Positions 21,767 to 33,215 of a stretch of 64,000 nucleotides of DNA are shown piece by piece. The DNA comes from Cryptomeria japonica. Its lineage: Eukaryota; Streptophyta; Pinopsida; Cupressales; Cupressaceae. The position numbers and the translations under genes are program-made. Where the stretch lies: assembly GCF_030272615.1 (NCBI RefSeq), contig NC_081413.1, positions 442,887,038 through 442,951,037 of the forward strand, in the 5' to 3' direction. Each line of letters starts with the position of its first letter. Positions within the stretch are counted from its first letter, which is position 1. The notes below the pieces were generated by a model. The model was not told the origin of the DNA and did not search any database. It saw only the letters and a list, made by a program, of their open reading frames with translations.

Positions 21767-22919
21767 ATGAAAGTCATTTCATGAAATATTAGGGGATTAA
21801 ATCATCCCCACAAACATGATCTTCTATCCAACCTGGTTAGAGATCAGAAGATGGATATATTTCTTTTTCAAGAAACCAAAATGCTTGGTTGTAGAGTGGA
21901 AAAGATCAAATTGGCTTTTTTTGGAGAGTGCAGAACTCATTGTGTTGATGTTGATGGGGCTTCTGGTTGTATTGCTACTTTGTGGAATCCTAGATGAATT
22001 TTGGGTAAGGTTGTCTTTACCTCTCCTAATCACATTGCCACTAGATTTACTAATCTATCTGATGGCTCATCTTGAATCATCTCTAATATCTATGCCCCAA
22101 ATGGGAAAAATGCTAGAAGAATGCTTTGGTCCTCTATCATTAATGCTAGAATGGATTTACCAAATGAGAAATGGATTCTATTGGGGGATTTTAATACCCC
22201 ATTATCTAGTATGGAAAAGGCTAGTGGGATGCCTATTTTAGATGAAAGTAGGAAGGACTTGGTGGATATGATTAATTCTTTGGGTTTGTTGGACCTTGAT
22301 CTCCTTAGGGCTAAATCCATTGGTCCAATAGAAGAAGTGGGGGGGACCTTATCCAATTTAGACTAGATAGAGGTACTATTTCTCTTAAGTGGATTCATAA
22401 TGCTTCTTGTAGATTAAATGCATTGTCTAGAATTGGGTCTAATTATTTCTCGATTTGTCTGATTATATCCCCTTTGACTGGGAGGAAGGCCTTCCCCTTC
22501 ATGTTTGAGAAGATGTGGATTTTAGCTCTGGATATTCATGACAATATTTCTAAATGGTGGAATGTTGACATTCAAGGAACTATGATGTTTAGATTGGCTA
22601 AGATACTAGCCAATATTAAGTCCAATATCCAACTCTAGAATAAAGTTTCCTTTGGCAATATTTTTGAGATAAAAGAGAAGCTTAAGAATGATTTGGATGA
22701 TGTCTAGTCTCAGATTCAAGATGTGGGGTATGATCCTGTGGTTATGGACAAATAAATTGAGTTACTTACAATGATTCATGATATCATCTCTAAGGAGAAG
22801 GAATTATAGAAGTAGAGGTCCAAAGCTTTATGACTCAAATCTAGTGACAGAAACATAAAGTTTTTTCATATGACTACCCTCAAACATAGGGCCTCAAATA
22901 GAATCAATAAAATTTTAGT
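21767..22919 (+). pseudogene. LINE-1 ORF2, endonuclease part
   Basis: The apurinic-type endonuclease nicks target DNA for target-primed reverse transcription. The start ATG at 21767 gives MKVIS, a stop in place of Trp, then NIRGLNHPHKHDLL. FLFQETKML holds the catalytic Glu. ISNIYAPNGKNARRMLW and WILLGDFNTPLSSMEKAS (22167-22220; GDFN motif) follow, then FRLDRGTISLKW. The final S-D-H motif reads SDYIPFDW, so the catalytic His is replaced by Tyr. The sequence after it (MWILALDIHDNISKWWNVDI) is the usual endonuclease-RT spacer. It stops at 22919, where the solo LTR and its GGATC duplication begin. Confidence 0.88.
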
Positions 22920-22924
22920 GGATC

Positions 22925-24436
22925 TGATAGTTCTGATACTTAATATAAGTATAGATTCAATAGACAACAAGATGAGAGGGGGGGTGTGAATCATACAAAC
23001 TTAATCATCCATAAAAACATTAGATTCAACCTCAGTAACATATATATCAGTCATATAACCAAAAACTGTCAAACATGCAAACTCAAAAGCATATGAACAA
23101 TATAAACCTCATAACACCAGATTTAACATGGAAACCCAAATAAGGAAAAACCACTATGGGATTTTGGACACACTAAGAAATATACTCTTCTAGAGTATGC
23201 TCGGTTAAAAGTAAATCCTATTAAAGATTACAAACACATTCCTAGATGTGACTCGGTTAAGGGATTTCCCTCAGATCTGTTAGGATCTTCACTTTGTTAG
23301 AAGTGACCTTGTCAAAGGATTTCAAACACTCAATCAGAATGTCACCTTGCTAGAGGATTTACATATAAGACTATTAAGTCCACTCGGTTAAGAGATTTTT
23401 TGTCACTTTCACAAAATAACTATAATAAAAATCTATCTGCAACTTCACATCTAAAATGCTAAAGTAGATTCCTATTTGTTCAATACAATCTAGACATAGA
23501 AGTAATCTTGTCTATCTACTGGGCATCAATACTCTGTTATTCTAATAGGTCTTCAAGCTTTTGTGCTCGGTAATCACTATGTAGCATCCATGTGCATACA
23601 CTTGCCTGCATCTATTGTTTATCAGCAGTTTCCTATTTATAAACAATCTTCTAACCACTTAATATCCTTGATCACATTTCCCATGATCAATCATAGCCAT
23701 CAGATCTTTAATCTTGTCCAGGTTCAATGTATCTTTCGATCTGAAAACATTTTACCCCACCTTGGAACTTGCATTTTCACCTTGGAACTTGTGTTAGGGT
23801 ATTGCGGTTCAATCTGAGCTATAGACCTTCATGCCGACTTTTCATTGCCTTAGATTTGTTAACAAACTTCTTCCACGGCTTACCAATCATTTAATTCACT
23901 CCAACTCATCAGCTTCTTTCATTAAATATCACATGTAAACATTTAATGCATTCTGTTATAGCTCGGTTGTAACTCGGTGAATACTAAACTTCACTCGATA
24001 GACATTCTGCCTTCATTAATCGATAGTGGTAACCTTAGGGTTTACCGACTAGGTTCTTTGCCTGATAACATAGTATAGTATTAACCTTTACATTTTACAA
24101 CATATGTATGATGTTAAAACAATCTAAAACATCATGATCTCATCATTGTCTAACTCGGTAGTAGTTGCCGATTGAATAGCTTATCCCCTTATTCATCATA
24201 TTCTTTCTTGTGTCTTTTACCGACTTCTTTATAATCTTCATATCATACTTCTCAAGATATGGCAACATCATACTGAATTAGAAAATCAATTTCTTGACAT
24301 CAATGACAAAATAATAATATCAAGATAGTAAAACATGTTTAATCAGTTATGTCCATAATCATCAACAACCTTCTCAATATCCTTATTGAAATGTTAACAA
24401 TCTTTCATTGTCTGTTATAATGTAATATTGCCAATA
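22925..24436 (+). mobile_element. Solo copia-type LTR inside LINE-1
   Basis: GGATC flanks it at 22920-22924 and 24437-24441, a perfect 5-bp target duplication. It starts TGATAGTTCTGATAC and ends TTGCCAATA (TA in place of CA). Removing it rejoins the LINE reading frame neighbourhood. Inside is GATGAGAGGGGGGGTGTGAATC (22971-22992 region) and, 120 bases on, AACATGGAAACCC, the conserved block of this LTR group. Orientation on the strand is uncertain; the internal element has been lost by LTR recombination. No gene inside. Confidence 0.9.
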
Positions 24437-24441
24437 GGATC

Positions 24442-26105
24442 ATTGCTAGAGTGATAAGCAGGAGGAGTTGAACAAGGAAGCCATTAGATATTTTTCAACT
24501 CTTCTTTTGGATGATGGCCCTCTTGATGTTAATGCTCAAGATGAGATCCTATAGGAGTTTAGTTGTACTATTTCCAAGGACATGAATAAGGAGATAACTA
24601 GAATCCCATCTCATGATGAGGTTAGAGCTTTAGTATTTTCCTTTGAAGGTAATAAAGTCCCTGGCCTTGATGGTTTCCCTATGTTCTTTTTTCTAACTTT
24701 CTGGCAGATTATTGGATTAGATGTTGTGGATGCTACTAGAGAGTTATTTGGTTCCAGATCACTTCTAAGGGAACTAAATGCTACTTTTTTTGTCATGATT
24801 CCTAAGAAACCTGATGCCTATTCCTTTCAGGACTTTAGACCCATTAGTTTATGTAGCTTGATCTATAAAATCTTTACAAAGATAATTGTGTTTAGGCTTA
24901 AAAATTTTCTGCCTTCTTTGATTTCGAAGCATCAAAATGGTTTTGTTCCTGGTAGATAGATTTTGGATTTAATTATTGTTGTCCATGAGAATATCCATTC
25001 TTTGTCTATCAATAAGAAGTTGGATCTCCTCAAAGCTTATGATCGGGTCAATTAGAATTTTTTGTTTAAAGTGCTTCAATCCTTTGGTTTTGGTAACCAT
25101 TTCATCTAGCTTGTCAATCAGTGTGTTACCACTCCCAAATTTTTTATTTTGATCAATGCTTCAACATCTTGTTTCTTCTCGACATCGAGGGGTATTAGAC
25201 ATGGGGATCCTCTCTCCCCATTTCTCTTTATTCTGATGAGTGAAGCTTTCAACAAAATTATCCAGAAAGTTGTCAGGAAGAGCAATCTAAGGGGTTTACA
25301 GCCTTCTTCCCAAGCTACTATTTGCTCCCACCAACAATTTGTTGATGATACGCTATTGATGGGGGAAAGTTTGATTAAAGAAGAAAATACTATTAAATCT
25401 ATCCTGGATACTTATGAGAAAGGATCGGGGCAAAATGTTAGTCTCTCTAAAAGCTCTATTTTCTTCATGAATACTCCTAAGCATAGAAAAATGAAGATTC
25501 CCAATATTTTGTGCTACAAGATAAGTGTTCTCCCTGATTCGTATTTGGGTCTGTCCTTATGTGTGGGACCTACCCTAGATTTCTTCTGGTCTAGTTTGAT
25601 TGATAGATTTCAAATGAAGCTGGCTGGTTGGAAAGGAGCTTTGTTAAGCTAAGCAGGTAAAACTTTAGTTAATTAAGGCTTCACTTTAGAACCTTCCTGT
25701 CTATGCTATGAGTCTATTTAAAATCCCAGCCAAATTTGCTGATAGAATGGAAAGAATACAGAAGCACTTCCTTTGGTTGGGTTTTGAATCCAAGAGTAGG
25801 CTTCATTTGGTCGTCTGGGATCAGGTTTGTTTGCCTAGAAATAGGGGAGGCCTGGATATTAGACATCTGAGAGACTTTAATAGAGCTTTAAGGGCTAGTA
25901 ATCTATGGAGATGTTTAAAGGAGAACAATGAATGGATTGATATTTTCAAAGACAAATATCAAATTCATGGTTTCCAAAGAATGCTGGAAAATTATTCCCT
26001 CCCAACTTATGTCTCTGATCTTTGGAATAACTTCTTTAGATCCTCTTCCATTATCTCTCAAGGAAGACAATGGGTTTTGGGAAATGGTAGAAATGTAAGG
26101 TTTTG
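24442..26105 (+). pseudogene. LINE-1 ORF2, reverse transcriptase
   Basis: The RT domain follows the solo LTR directly. Motifs in order: EAIRYFSTLLLDDGPLDV; KVPGLDGFPMFFF (the G-P-D-G-F motif, 24655-24700); FRPISLCSLIYKIFTKIIV and HQNGFVPGR (24835-24959); LLKAYDRVN (first catalytic Asp, near 25030); SRGIRHGDPLSPFLFILMSE (25182-25240); FVDDTLLMGE (25340-25370, with both catalytic aspartates kept); and GSGQNVSLSKSSIFFM. The thumb and connection continue through RIQKHFLWLGFESKSRLHLV and RGGLDIRHLRDFNRALRASN to GRNVRF at 26105. It has a few stops (for example 24957, 25651, 26104) that are mostly single-base changes, so this copy is less decayed than LINE-2. Confidence 0.92.
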
Positions 26106-27402
26106 AGATGATTAGTGGATAGGAGAAGGACCCTTGTCTAATTCGGTGTGGACTTCACAATTCAAAGAGAAATGCATTAATCTAATTGGAACTTGGGTTG
26201 CAGAATATATCAGTAATGGAGTTTGGGTGGACCTCAGAACCATGGATACTTCTTTGTCTCCTTTGTTTTCTTGGCTGAACCCGATCATCATTCCATCCTC
26301 TCTTGTGGAAGATGTGTTTATATGGAATGGGTATACCTTAGGGCATTTTTTTATGGTAGATGCTTTCAGAATCATCACCAGGTTTTTTTCTCCTCCCCCG
26401 TTTTGGGCTGGAGTTTGGAATAAAATCTTAATTCCTAAAGTTAATATCTTTTTCTGTTTATTCATGTAAAAAAAGGTTTTTGCCTTTGATAATCTCTGTA
26501 AACTTGGGATCCCCATCACTAATAAATGTTTTTTATGTAAAGAAGAAGTTGAAAATGTTGATCATCTTATCTTACATTGCTCCTATGCTAGGGACATTTG
26601 GGCCTTCTTTTTCAACCTGTGGAATATTATTTGGGTCCCCCCTGATTCTATTCAGAACTTCTGGTTCCAATGGAAGTGCCCTTATGACAACCATGAGATT
26701 GGTATTCTATGGAACTTATCCCTACCTCATATTACTTGGGGTTTGTGGAAGGAAAGAAGTAATAGGGTTTTCAGAGATATGGATTCCATTTCTGTTATGG
26801 TGGCTATCAAAATAAGGAATGCTATTAAATAAAATTTTCTTAATTACTATCCCAGTAGAAAAAATGATCCTCCTCTTGAGTCTAGCCAGGAGGAATGGGA
26901 TACTATCAAGTGGTGGCAGATATGCTGGAATATATCTATCCCTGTTTATAAAATTAAACATACCAGAGATAATTTCTCTTGGAATTCACCCCTTTCGGGG
27001 TGGATCAAAATTAATATCGACGGGGCAACTAAAGGAAATCCTAGGCCGACTAGCTGTGGGGGAGTGGCGAGGAACCATTTGGGTTTTCTTGTCTCTATGG
27101 TGGTGCTCCCTTTGGGCACCCAGACTAACCATTTTGTGGATTCCAATACCACCTACATAGGACTACACATGGCAAGTAAGGAGGGGTTCAAACAGGTTTG
27201 GCTGGAAAGTAACCTGCTTAACATTATCAAATGCATTAAGGGATGTACGGTGCCTAGCTGGACTATTTCAAACTTCATCAACGATTGCCCTGAAATGATA
27301 GCTATCCTGGAGGATTTCAAGATGTTGCACATTTTTTGGGAAGGAAACAAACTAGTGGATCATTTGGCCAACTTGGCGGTGGGTAACATGATGGTTAAAT
27401 GA
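26106..27402 (+). pseudogene. LINE-1 ORF2, zinc-finger region and RNase H
   Basis: After RT comes a plant LINE C-terminal zinc-finger region: KLGIPITNKCFLCKEEVENV and DHLILHCSYARDIWAFFF (26500-26600), with C-x2-C...H...C intact. Then ITWGLWKERSNRVFRD follows. The RNase H domain begins near 26995: GWIKINIDGATKGNPRP has the first catalytic Asp, CGGVARNHLGFL follows, and the segment ending LHMASKEGFKQVWLESN holds the usual Asp/Glu region (here ESN in place of ESD). It closes with WEGNKLVDHLANLAVGNMMV and a stop at 27402. RNase H removes template RNA. This same C-terminal stretch is kept in the truncated LINE-3 at 61424. Confidence 0.9.
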
Positions 27403-27643
27403 TGGAGAGGAAAGGAAACTTTCCCAAAAACTCTATGCAATCTGGCAAGAAATGATGTCAAGATATTCGACCTTTTGAATGAAAGTTATGATGAAAGATT
27501 ATGATGGGATGGGAGCCGCTGGGGTGGTATTTTGAATTATTACCACTTTGAGAAGTTTTAGAACTTTTAGTTTGCCCTATTTCTATTTTGTTTTCTTCCT
27601 AGTTTTTCTAGAGTCTTGTTGTTTGATTTACTCGAGCTACAGA

Positions 27644-29223
27644 ATGGGAGGTGAAAATAATAAGTTTGAACCCACAACCTATGATAAGTGGAAGAAGAAT
27701 AAGGAGATTTGGGAGGAAATTTCTGACGGTGGGATGGTGCCTTTTTTAGAGAGACTGCATGGTCATTCTCCCATTGTTACAAAAATCTTTGTTAAAGGTT
27801 GGAATAAGGGTGTGCTGACTACCTTTGGTGTGGAGTTTAAAGTTGACAAAACCGTGGTTGCCATTATTACTAGTCTAGATATGAAAGGGAGGAAATTATA
27901 TAGAGATAGGAAGTTAGGTGAGGAGGCTATTGCTTCCTTTTATGATAAGAAAAATGAACAATAGAGGGTTACGAAAATGGTAGACGTTGGCTATAACAGG
28001 AAAGATTTGATTTCCCTCTGGGCTGATATGGCAGAATTCATCATGAGGTACATCACCCTGGATGGTAGATATGCTAGCATTTTCTTGCATCATTTTACTA
28101 TCTTAAATCATTTTAGGTATGGTGGATTTATTTTTGTTCCTTTCTATTTGGTTTCATCATTGGAGAATAGTTTAGTTAAACATTTTGAAAACCAGGATAA
28201 CCCTATGATTCATGAAGGGCTTATCCAGTTAATTATGGAATACGTCCAAGCTCATGAAGTGAAACCCTCCCCCAAGGATAAAACCCACATTTCCTCCTCT
28301 AACCCTGATGTGCAGTTGGTTTCTGATACGGAGATGGATAAGGATGATATTGGTACTTCCATGGAATGGCATGATATCAAGGATATAGAGTACCCTAAGT
28401 ATAGACCAAAGAAAGAAGGGGAGCTTATGGTGACCCTGGGAACTAACAGTAGTAGGAAAATCAATCCTCCAAGGTGGGCGACAAGTAAGTCAAAATCTAG
28501 TAGCACGAAAATGCAAGGCCTGGAGCCCCTCACCAAAAAGAAAGTGAAATTAACCAAATCTAGTGGGTCCAAAGTCCTAGACCACGAGATTAAGTTGGAC
28601 ATCTCTATCAATGTGGATGGTGATAAACAGGGGTTTGTGAATAAGGAAAATTAAGTAAAGAAAAATGAGGAGAGGGTGCTGGGAAATCTTCTTTTGGAGG
28701 CTACTACAAGTTAGGAGATTTGCTGGAAGTGGGTGGATAAGGAAATTGGATCCCTGAAAGATGGGATTAAAGGAATTGTTGAGACTTTCACAGAATCCCC
28801 TCGGCCTAGCAAAACTGAGAAGATCATAAGTATGATCCAAAAAATTTATCAGGATGTTGAAACTATGAAGGTTGACCATGAGCACATAATTGAGAAGATG
28901 GAAGAAGATGTGAGTGAGATCAAGGAAAACCTGAACAATCTGGTGGAAATTAGGAGGCAGACAATGAATAATAGTGTTGATGGCTTGGAAAAAATTAATT
29001 CCATGATGACTGATTATAGAACCAGGACCATCACTAGTGACCCTCCCTTGGCAGAAAAGCAAAAAAAGAATGCCTCAGAGGGTGGATAGAGTGTTGCTGG
29101 TGGGAAGACTAGCCCAGGTCCTTGCATTAGAACCAGGAGCCAGAGCCAGGATGAGGGAACCTCTAGATTCATCATGGAGGATTTGGATAAAATTAATAAG
29201 AGGATTATTCAAAAAAATACTTA
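27644..29223 (+). pseudogene. LINE-1 ORF3: accessory protein with N-terminal domain and coiled coil
   Basis: A third ORF lies 240 bases after RNase H. It starts at 27644 (MGGENNKFEPTTYDKWKKNK). One frame runs to 29223 with only four internal stops (about 27962, 28652, 28711, 29087), so it was roughly 526 codons. The N-terminal part has PFLERLHGHSPIVTKIFVKG, FGVEFKVDKTVVAIITSL and, at 27977 on, VDVGYNRKDLISLWADMAEF, TLDGRYASIFLHHFTILNHF and GGFIFVPFYLVSSLENSL. A Lys/Ser-rich linker follows (28450-28580). Then comes a helical, probably coiled-coil, segment (28733-29030: IIEKMEEDVSEIKENLNNLV). It ends SRFIMEDLDKINKR, a tail also seen in LINE-3. The N-terminal pattern resembles the gypsy LTR ORF and the copia-like ORF. 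Function unknown; two separate LINE copies carry it, so it is a regular part of the family. Confidence 0.75.
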
Positions 29224-29505
29224 ATTGATGCAATCTCTTAGTTGAGTGTTTTGCCTTGTTTTTTGGTTCAATTGTTTTGGTTTTTTGGCTTTCGGTCAAT
29301 GTGGGGTTTGTCCCCTGTTTTGCATAGTTTTACTATTTGGTTGGCTACTAGCCTTGGTATATAATACTCTAGGTTTCAGGTCCCTATAAAACTTGTTTAT
29401 CTTTATCAAAAACATATCCTAGTAGTAACAATATCCAAAAAAACTAAGAATTAAGGGGTTGATTTACATGCCTCTATTATGTCTATGATATTCTCCCTTT
29501 CATTA
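29224..29505 (+). other. LINE-1 3' tail and short flank
   Basis: A T- and G-rich untranslated tail ends AGGTCCCTATAAAACTTG and TATCAAAAAC near 29411, and LINE-3 ends the same way (GGTCCCTATAAAACCC...AATAAAAAAC near 63707). The last 90 bases are flank holding the CATTA duplication at 29501-29505. Confidence 0.7.
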
Positions 29506-31168
29506 TGTGTAGGGGAAAAAGTGAGACTAAGCATGGAAACCCTAATCTGACTCTCACACACACTCACAAAATACAAAAGATCCTAGGGAGGTGACACACT
29601 TTGGGATACTTCTTATGTGGAAGAGAGAGCCGAGGATCACCTCTTAGGTTTTCTATTCCTTTGTTGTAAATGAGAGAGAGGAATGATGCAAAAATGCAAT
29701 CTAACCTAGAATGCAAGTAAGCAAGCAAACCCTAATCTGAGAATGAAGATCAAAGGACAACTAATATATTGTTGAAAAGTATAGATCATAAGGAAAAATC
29801 AGAGGTGCACCTATGTTTGAAATCTAAGTAGAAATGTCTAGGACCACGGTGCCATGCAACTATCCTGATTCTGCAAGTCTAGAGCTGCAGCTAACAGGAT
29901 GGGTTTTGAAGTCTACAAGACACTGTTCTACCAAATCCTATTGATAGAGGGCAGGACCATGGTGCCACTTCATTGTCCTGGGGAGGACCAGGGTGCCACA
30001 CCCCTATTGTTAGGGTTTTTTCTGGATCTGTAGCCAAAAACTATCTTTGTGTGCTCTTCCGATCCTGAAACTTCCAGCGATGCTCAGATCCAAACCTGTA
30101 TCTAAATATGCAAAATAGGGTTTGGGTGGCTATATGGGTTTTTTCCTTAGTAAAATTCATTTGTTGGTTATTTCCACCTCCACAAATAGCCGATAATGTA
30201 CTCAAAATGTGTGTGCAAGAACCTTACATACATGCAAGATCCTAAAATGAAAACAAACAATCTAGAGCAACCCTAAAGAGTAAACCCTGATAGCTTATAA
30301 TTAACAAAGTAAACACTCCAAATCCACGATGAAAAGTCATCCAAAGCATGAATATGAATCAAAATGAAGCTTATGCAAAGACATGAAAGCAACATGAAAC
30401 CATACCCAACTCCAAGGGAGAGGTACAAGCCAATCATCAGTCGGTGATCTCCTATTGTTCTTCTACATCTTCAAAGACCACAATTGATGAAATATTACTT
30501 GATGAATGTTTGGTAGATGAATGTTGAATTTTGTTGAAGACTTCAAAGATCTATTGTTTCTCTACAAAGAAGGCTCTTATGCTCCAAAAACCTGCTCTTA
30601 GATTCTTAGCCCCAGACCCCTTGAAATGAATAAAGAGAGCTATAAGTATGAAACCCTAGATCTTAATTTCATGTTTAGGATGACCTAGGATTTGAATTTC
30701 CCACCGATCTTTTGGTGTTAAGAATTATTATATCATAGAATTATGCTCCTAAAATTTCATGAAAAAAGGCAAGGACCATGTCCATTCCTGTCACGGTTCG
30801 ACCAACTTTTTACCAAATTTTCAAGATCATTAGATATGATAATATTAGAGAGAATCCCAAAGTTACAACTGATTTCGAGATGTTTTTATATGCAAATTTG
30901 GGCCTAAAAGATCAAAATAGGACATAATTAGAGTTTATGATTAAATAAATCATTGGAGGAATAAAATAGAAAGGGGCACGCTTAGGGTAAAGGTCCCAAC
31001 TTTATAACATGTAAAGTGATGAAACATGACTTTAGATTTAATTTAATTAATTAATTAAATGCTTAAAGAGAAATTAGAAATTCAAGATGCAAGACACACT
31101 AAGGTGAGTTCTAACCTAAGTGTGAAATTGTACTATCCTAGCAAGGTTGTACAATTTATGACACTACA
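29506..31168 (-). mobile_element. Solo LTR of the element-B family
   Basis: CATTA lies on both sides (29501-29505 and 31169-31173). On the minus strand it starts TGTAGTGTCATAAATTGTAC and ends CCCCTACACA, and it matches the LTRs at 48395-50060 and 55019-57909 along its whole length. Shared stretches include TTTAATTAATTAA, CTAAGCGTGCCCC/CTAAGTGTGCCCC, GGCTATTTGTGGAGGTGG and three copies of a GTGGCACCCTGGTCC-like word. It is 1,663 bp, against about 1,677 for the 3' LTR once its insertion is removed. There is no internal element, so this is the product of LTR-LTR recombination. No gene inside. Confidence 0.93.
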
Positions 31169-31340
31169 CATTATAAAGGAGCTTGTAAAGTTCCCTAGCA
31201 ACCTGTTTGTCACTTTCTTCTTTAGTAGTTTGGTCATAGAGGAGGGAAAGTGTCAACATTGAATTGTGGAGAACCAGGATGCATAACTTATTGATCCTAA
31301 CCTTTTTCTTGTCTCTGGGCTCCGACCTATTGTTGACTAC

Positions 31341-31865
31341 CTAAATTTCCTCTTTCAATTTCCGAATTTCCTCATCTAGCTCAAAGATGTGAATGCAAGG
31401 GTTTTGTAGCTCAACCACATTAGGGTCTATGGGTTCGATGCTCTCATCTTCCTTAGGGTCACTCTTATTGTCCTTTTTCTTTTTCTTCTTGTGTTTTTCA
31501 ATATTCCTCTCTTTACCAATGCCTTCTGAGATACCCACATCTTTCTTCTAGGCTTCCAGGTTAGAAGCCAGAATAGTGCCTGACTCGAACCCCTTAGTGA
31601 TGTTGTCCATGGTCTCCTTTATCTGAGTCTTGGTGGGTTGAGAGGCCTTAGGCCCCACAAAGGGGTCAGGGTCTTCCAAATCAGTACAATCTATGCTGGC
31701 GGTAATATTATCTTCCCTTTTAGGGTATTTTTCAATTGTCCCCTTGTCAACCTCATCAGAATCTTCTTCAATAATAGCAATATTGCAAGTTTCATCTTTC
31801 TTTTCTATGGCTAGATAAATAATGTTGAAGTTTAAGAGATTATAAATGAGCTTAAAATGATACAA
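31341..31865 (-). pseudogene. Unrecognised acidic/lysine-rich protein fragment
   Basis: Two blocks in one direction: 31865-31548 (IAIIEEDSDEVDKGTIEKYP, DCTDLEDPDPFVGPKASQPT) and 31538-31341 (GKERNIEKHKKKKKKDNKSD, then FELDEEIRKLKEEI). They sit in adjacent frames or across a stop (TAG near 31547). Composition is acidic, then strongly Lys-rich, then a short helical end. This resembles the charged linker and coil of the accessory ORFs in this window, but I see no alignable motif, so it may be a fragment of another such ORF or something else. 31174-31340 shows no gene. Confidence 0.3.
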
Positions 31866-33210
31866 TCTATGGCATTGGAATAAAATATGTATTGTTAATA
31901 TTAAAAATTAAATGAGAAGGCTAGTATATTAACTTTAAGGTATGCTATAAATTTGTGGTAGATGATGAAATCTATTTTTTAATAGTTGTCATAAGTAATA
32001 CTTACATTAATTGAAATCTTCATTAATTATTAATAAATTTATTTTCTATAAATAATAATATTTCATTTATTTAAGGTTTTTACAAAATTAAATTTTGTGA
32101 AGTTTTCATTAGATAAGCATAGGAGAGGGTTTTGACCCAATTATTTATTTAGTTTTATAAATTTTATGAAGTTAACAAGTAGAATTTTTAACTTTATAAT
32201 TTATTAAAAAAAATAATTCAATGTGATTAGCTAAAATCATTTAAGTGTTATAGAAATGGATGTCTAATAATCATTGATATTGCTTTATATTTTAAAATAA
32301 TGGCTCTTTCAAATAGTTTTTTCCTTTTTTTTATATTAGATGTAGTAAACAAAAAAAAGTCTTGCAGTATGACAAGTAAGATCTCCATATAGTATATTTG
32401 AGCATTATCCTTACTAACTAGGAGGAGACATCATAAAACATAATTTACTAGATACAAAAGGACTTAGATATCATCATATTCTATTCATTCCCAACAACCC
32501 TTAACAAAGGAGTTGTATTCACAATGATTGTAGTCATATGTACCAATCAGAGGAAAAATTTCATCCTTTGGATCAACATCATTCACTACTGGCTCATGTT
32601 TGTATCTTATAAAAAATCACAAGAAACTATCTTGTTCCTTAGTCTTAGGGATGTCTTTTTTCTTCATGTACTCCTTCAGTATCTCAAACTCCTCCTTATG
32701 TAGCTTCTCTCTCCCTTAGGGAAAGAAATGAGCATTTTTTACCTCTATTCTATACGCAATTGTTAAAACTTATTTGAGTAGAATCATGACCCTATCATTT
32801 CATATGTCCATAATATCAAGGAACTAAGAAATGATAAAGATAAATGTGATTTCAGTTTGAAATTTAGTAATATTTATTTAAATATCTTGGAAAAACTCTT
32901 TGTTCTTCTGTTTCATCCAAATATACCACACAATTTCACTAGACAAAACCATCCATAAAATATTAAGTTCATGGTGGTAGATGTTGGGGAGATGTGGATG
33001 ATTCAAAGCTTCAAAAGGAAGGAATAATTAGGCAATAGCTAAAAACCATAGAAAGAAGACACATCCCCCAATGGATGCATGAAAGAGGAAGGTGGGTTGA
33101 CAAATGTAAGCCTAATTAACAAGTGGAAGCATGGGATATCAAAAAATCAAGAACAAATGCTAGGATGGTTTGCTGGGATTATGATAAGATGGAAGTACAT
33201 TTCCCACATA
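31866..33210. other. AT-rich stretch, no clear gene
   Basis: 31866-32400 is very AT-rich without readable protein. Around 32950-32480 the minus strand has short protein-like pieces (SSEIVWYIWMKQKNKEFF, then KLHKEEFEILKEYMKKK) with many stops, perhaps an old gene or element remnant that I cannot name. From about 33000 on, the plus strand leads into LINE-2 ORF1. TATGC at 33211-33215 is the target duplication of the next element. Confidence 0.4.
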
Positions 33211-33215
33211 TATGC

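Larger units (their letters stand above)
20188..29411 (+). mobile_element. LINE-1: non-LTR retrotransposon with three ORFs
   Basis: Plant LINE order is clear: ORF1 with DUF4283-type domain and CCHC knuckle, ORF2 with endonuclease, RT, a zinc-finger region and RNase H, then a third ORF (27644-29223) and a 3' tail ending GTCCCTATAAAACTTG... with a short A-rich end near 29411. It is interrupted by a solo LTR (22925-24436). The 5' end lies at or near the copia LTR at 20187. Stops and frameshifts are frequent. Confidence 0.9.

Noticed and set aside
26112-26519. 135-residue minus-strand frame in LINE-1
   Set aside because: It lies opposite the LINE zinc-finger/connection coding region, so it is a shadow frame.
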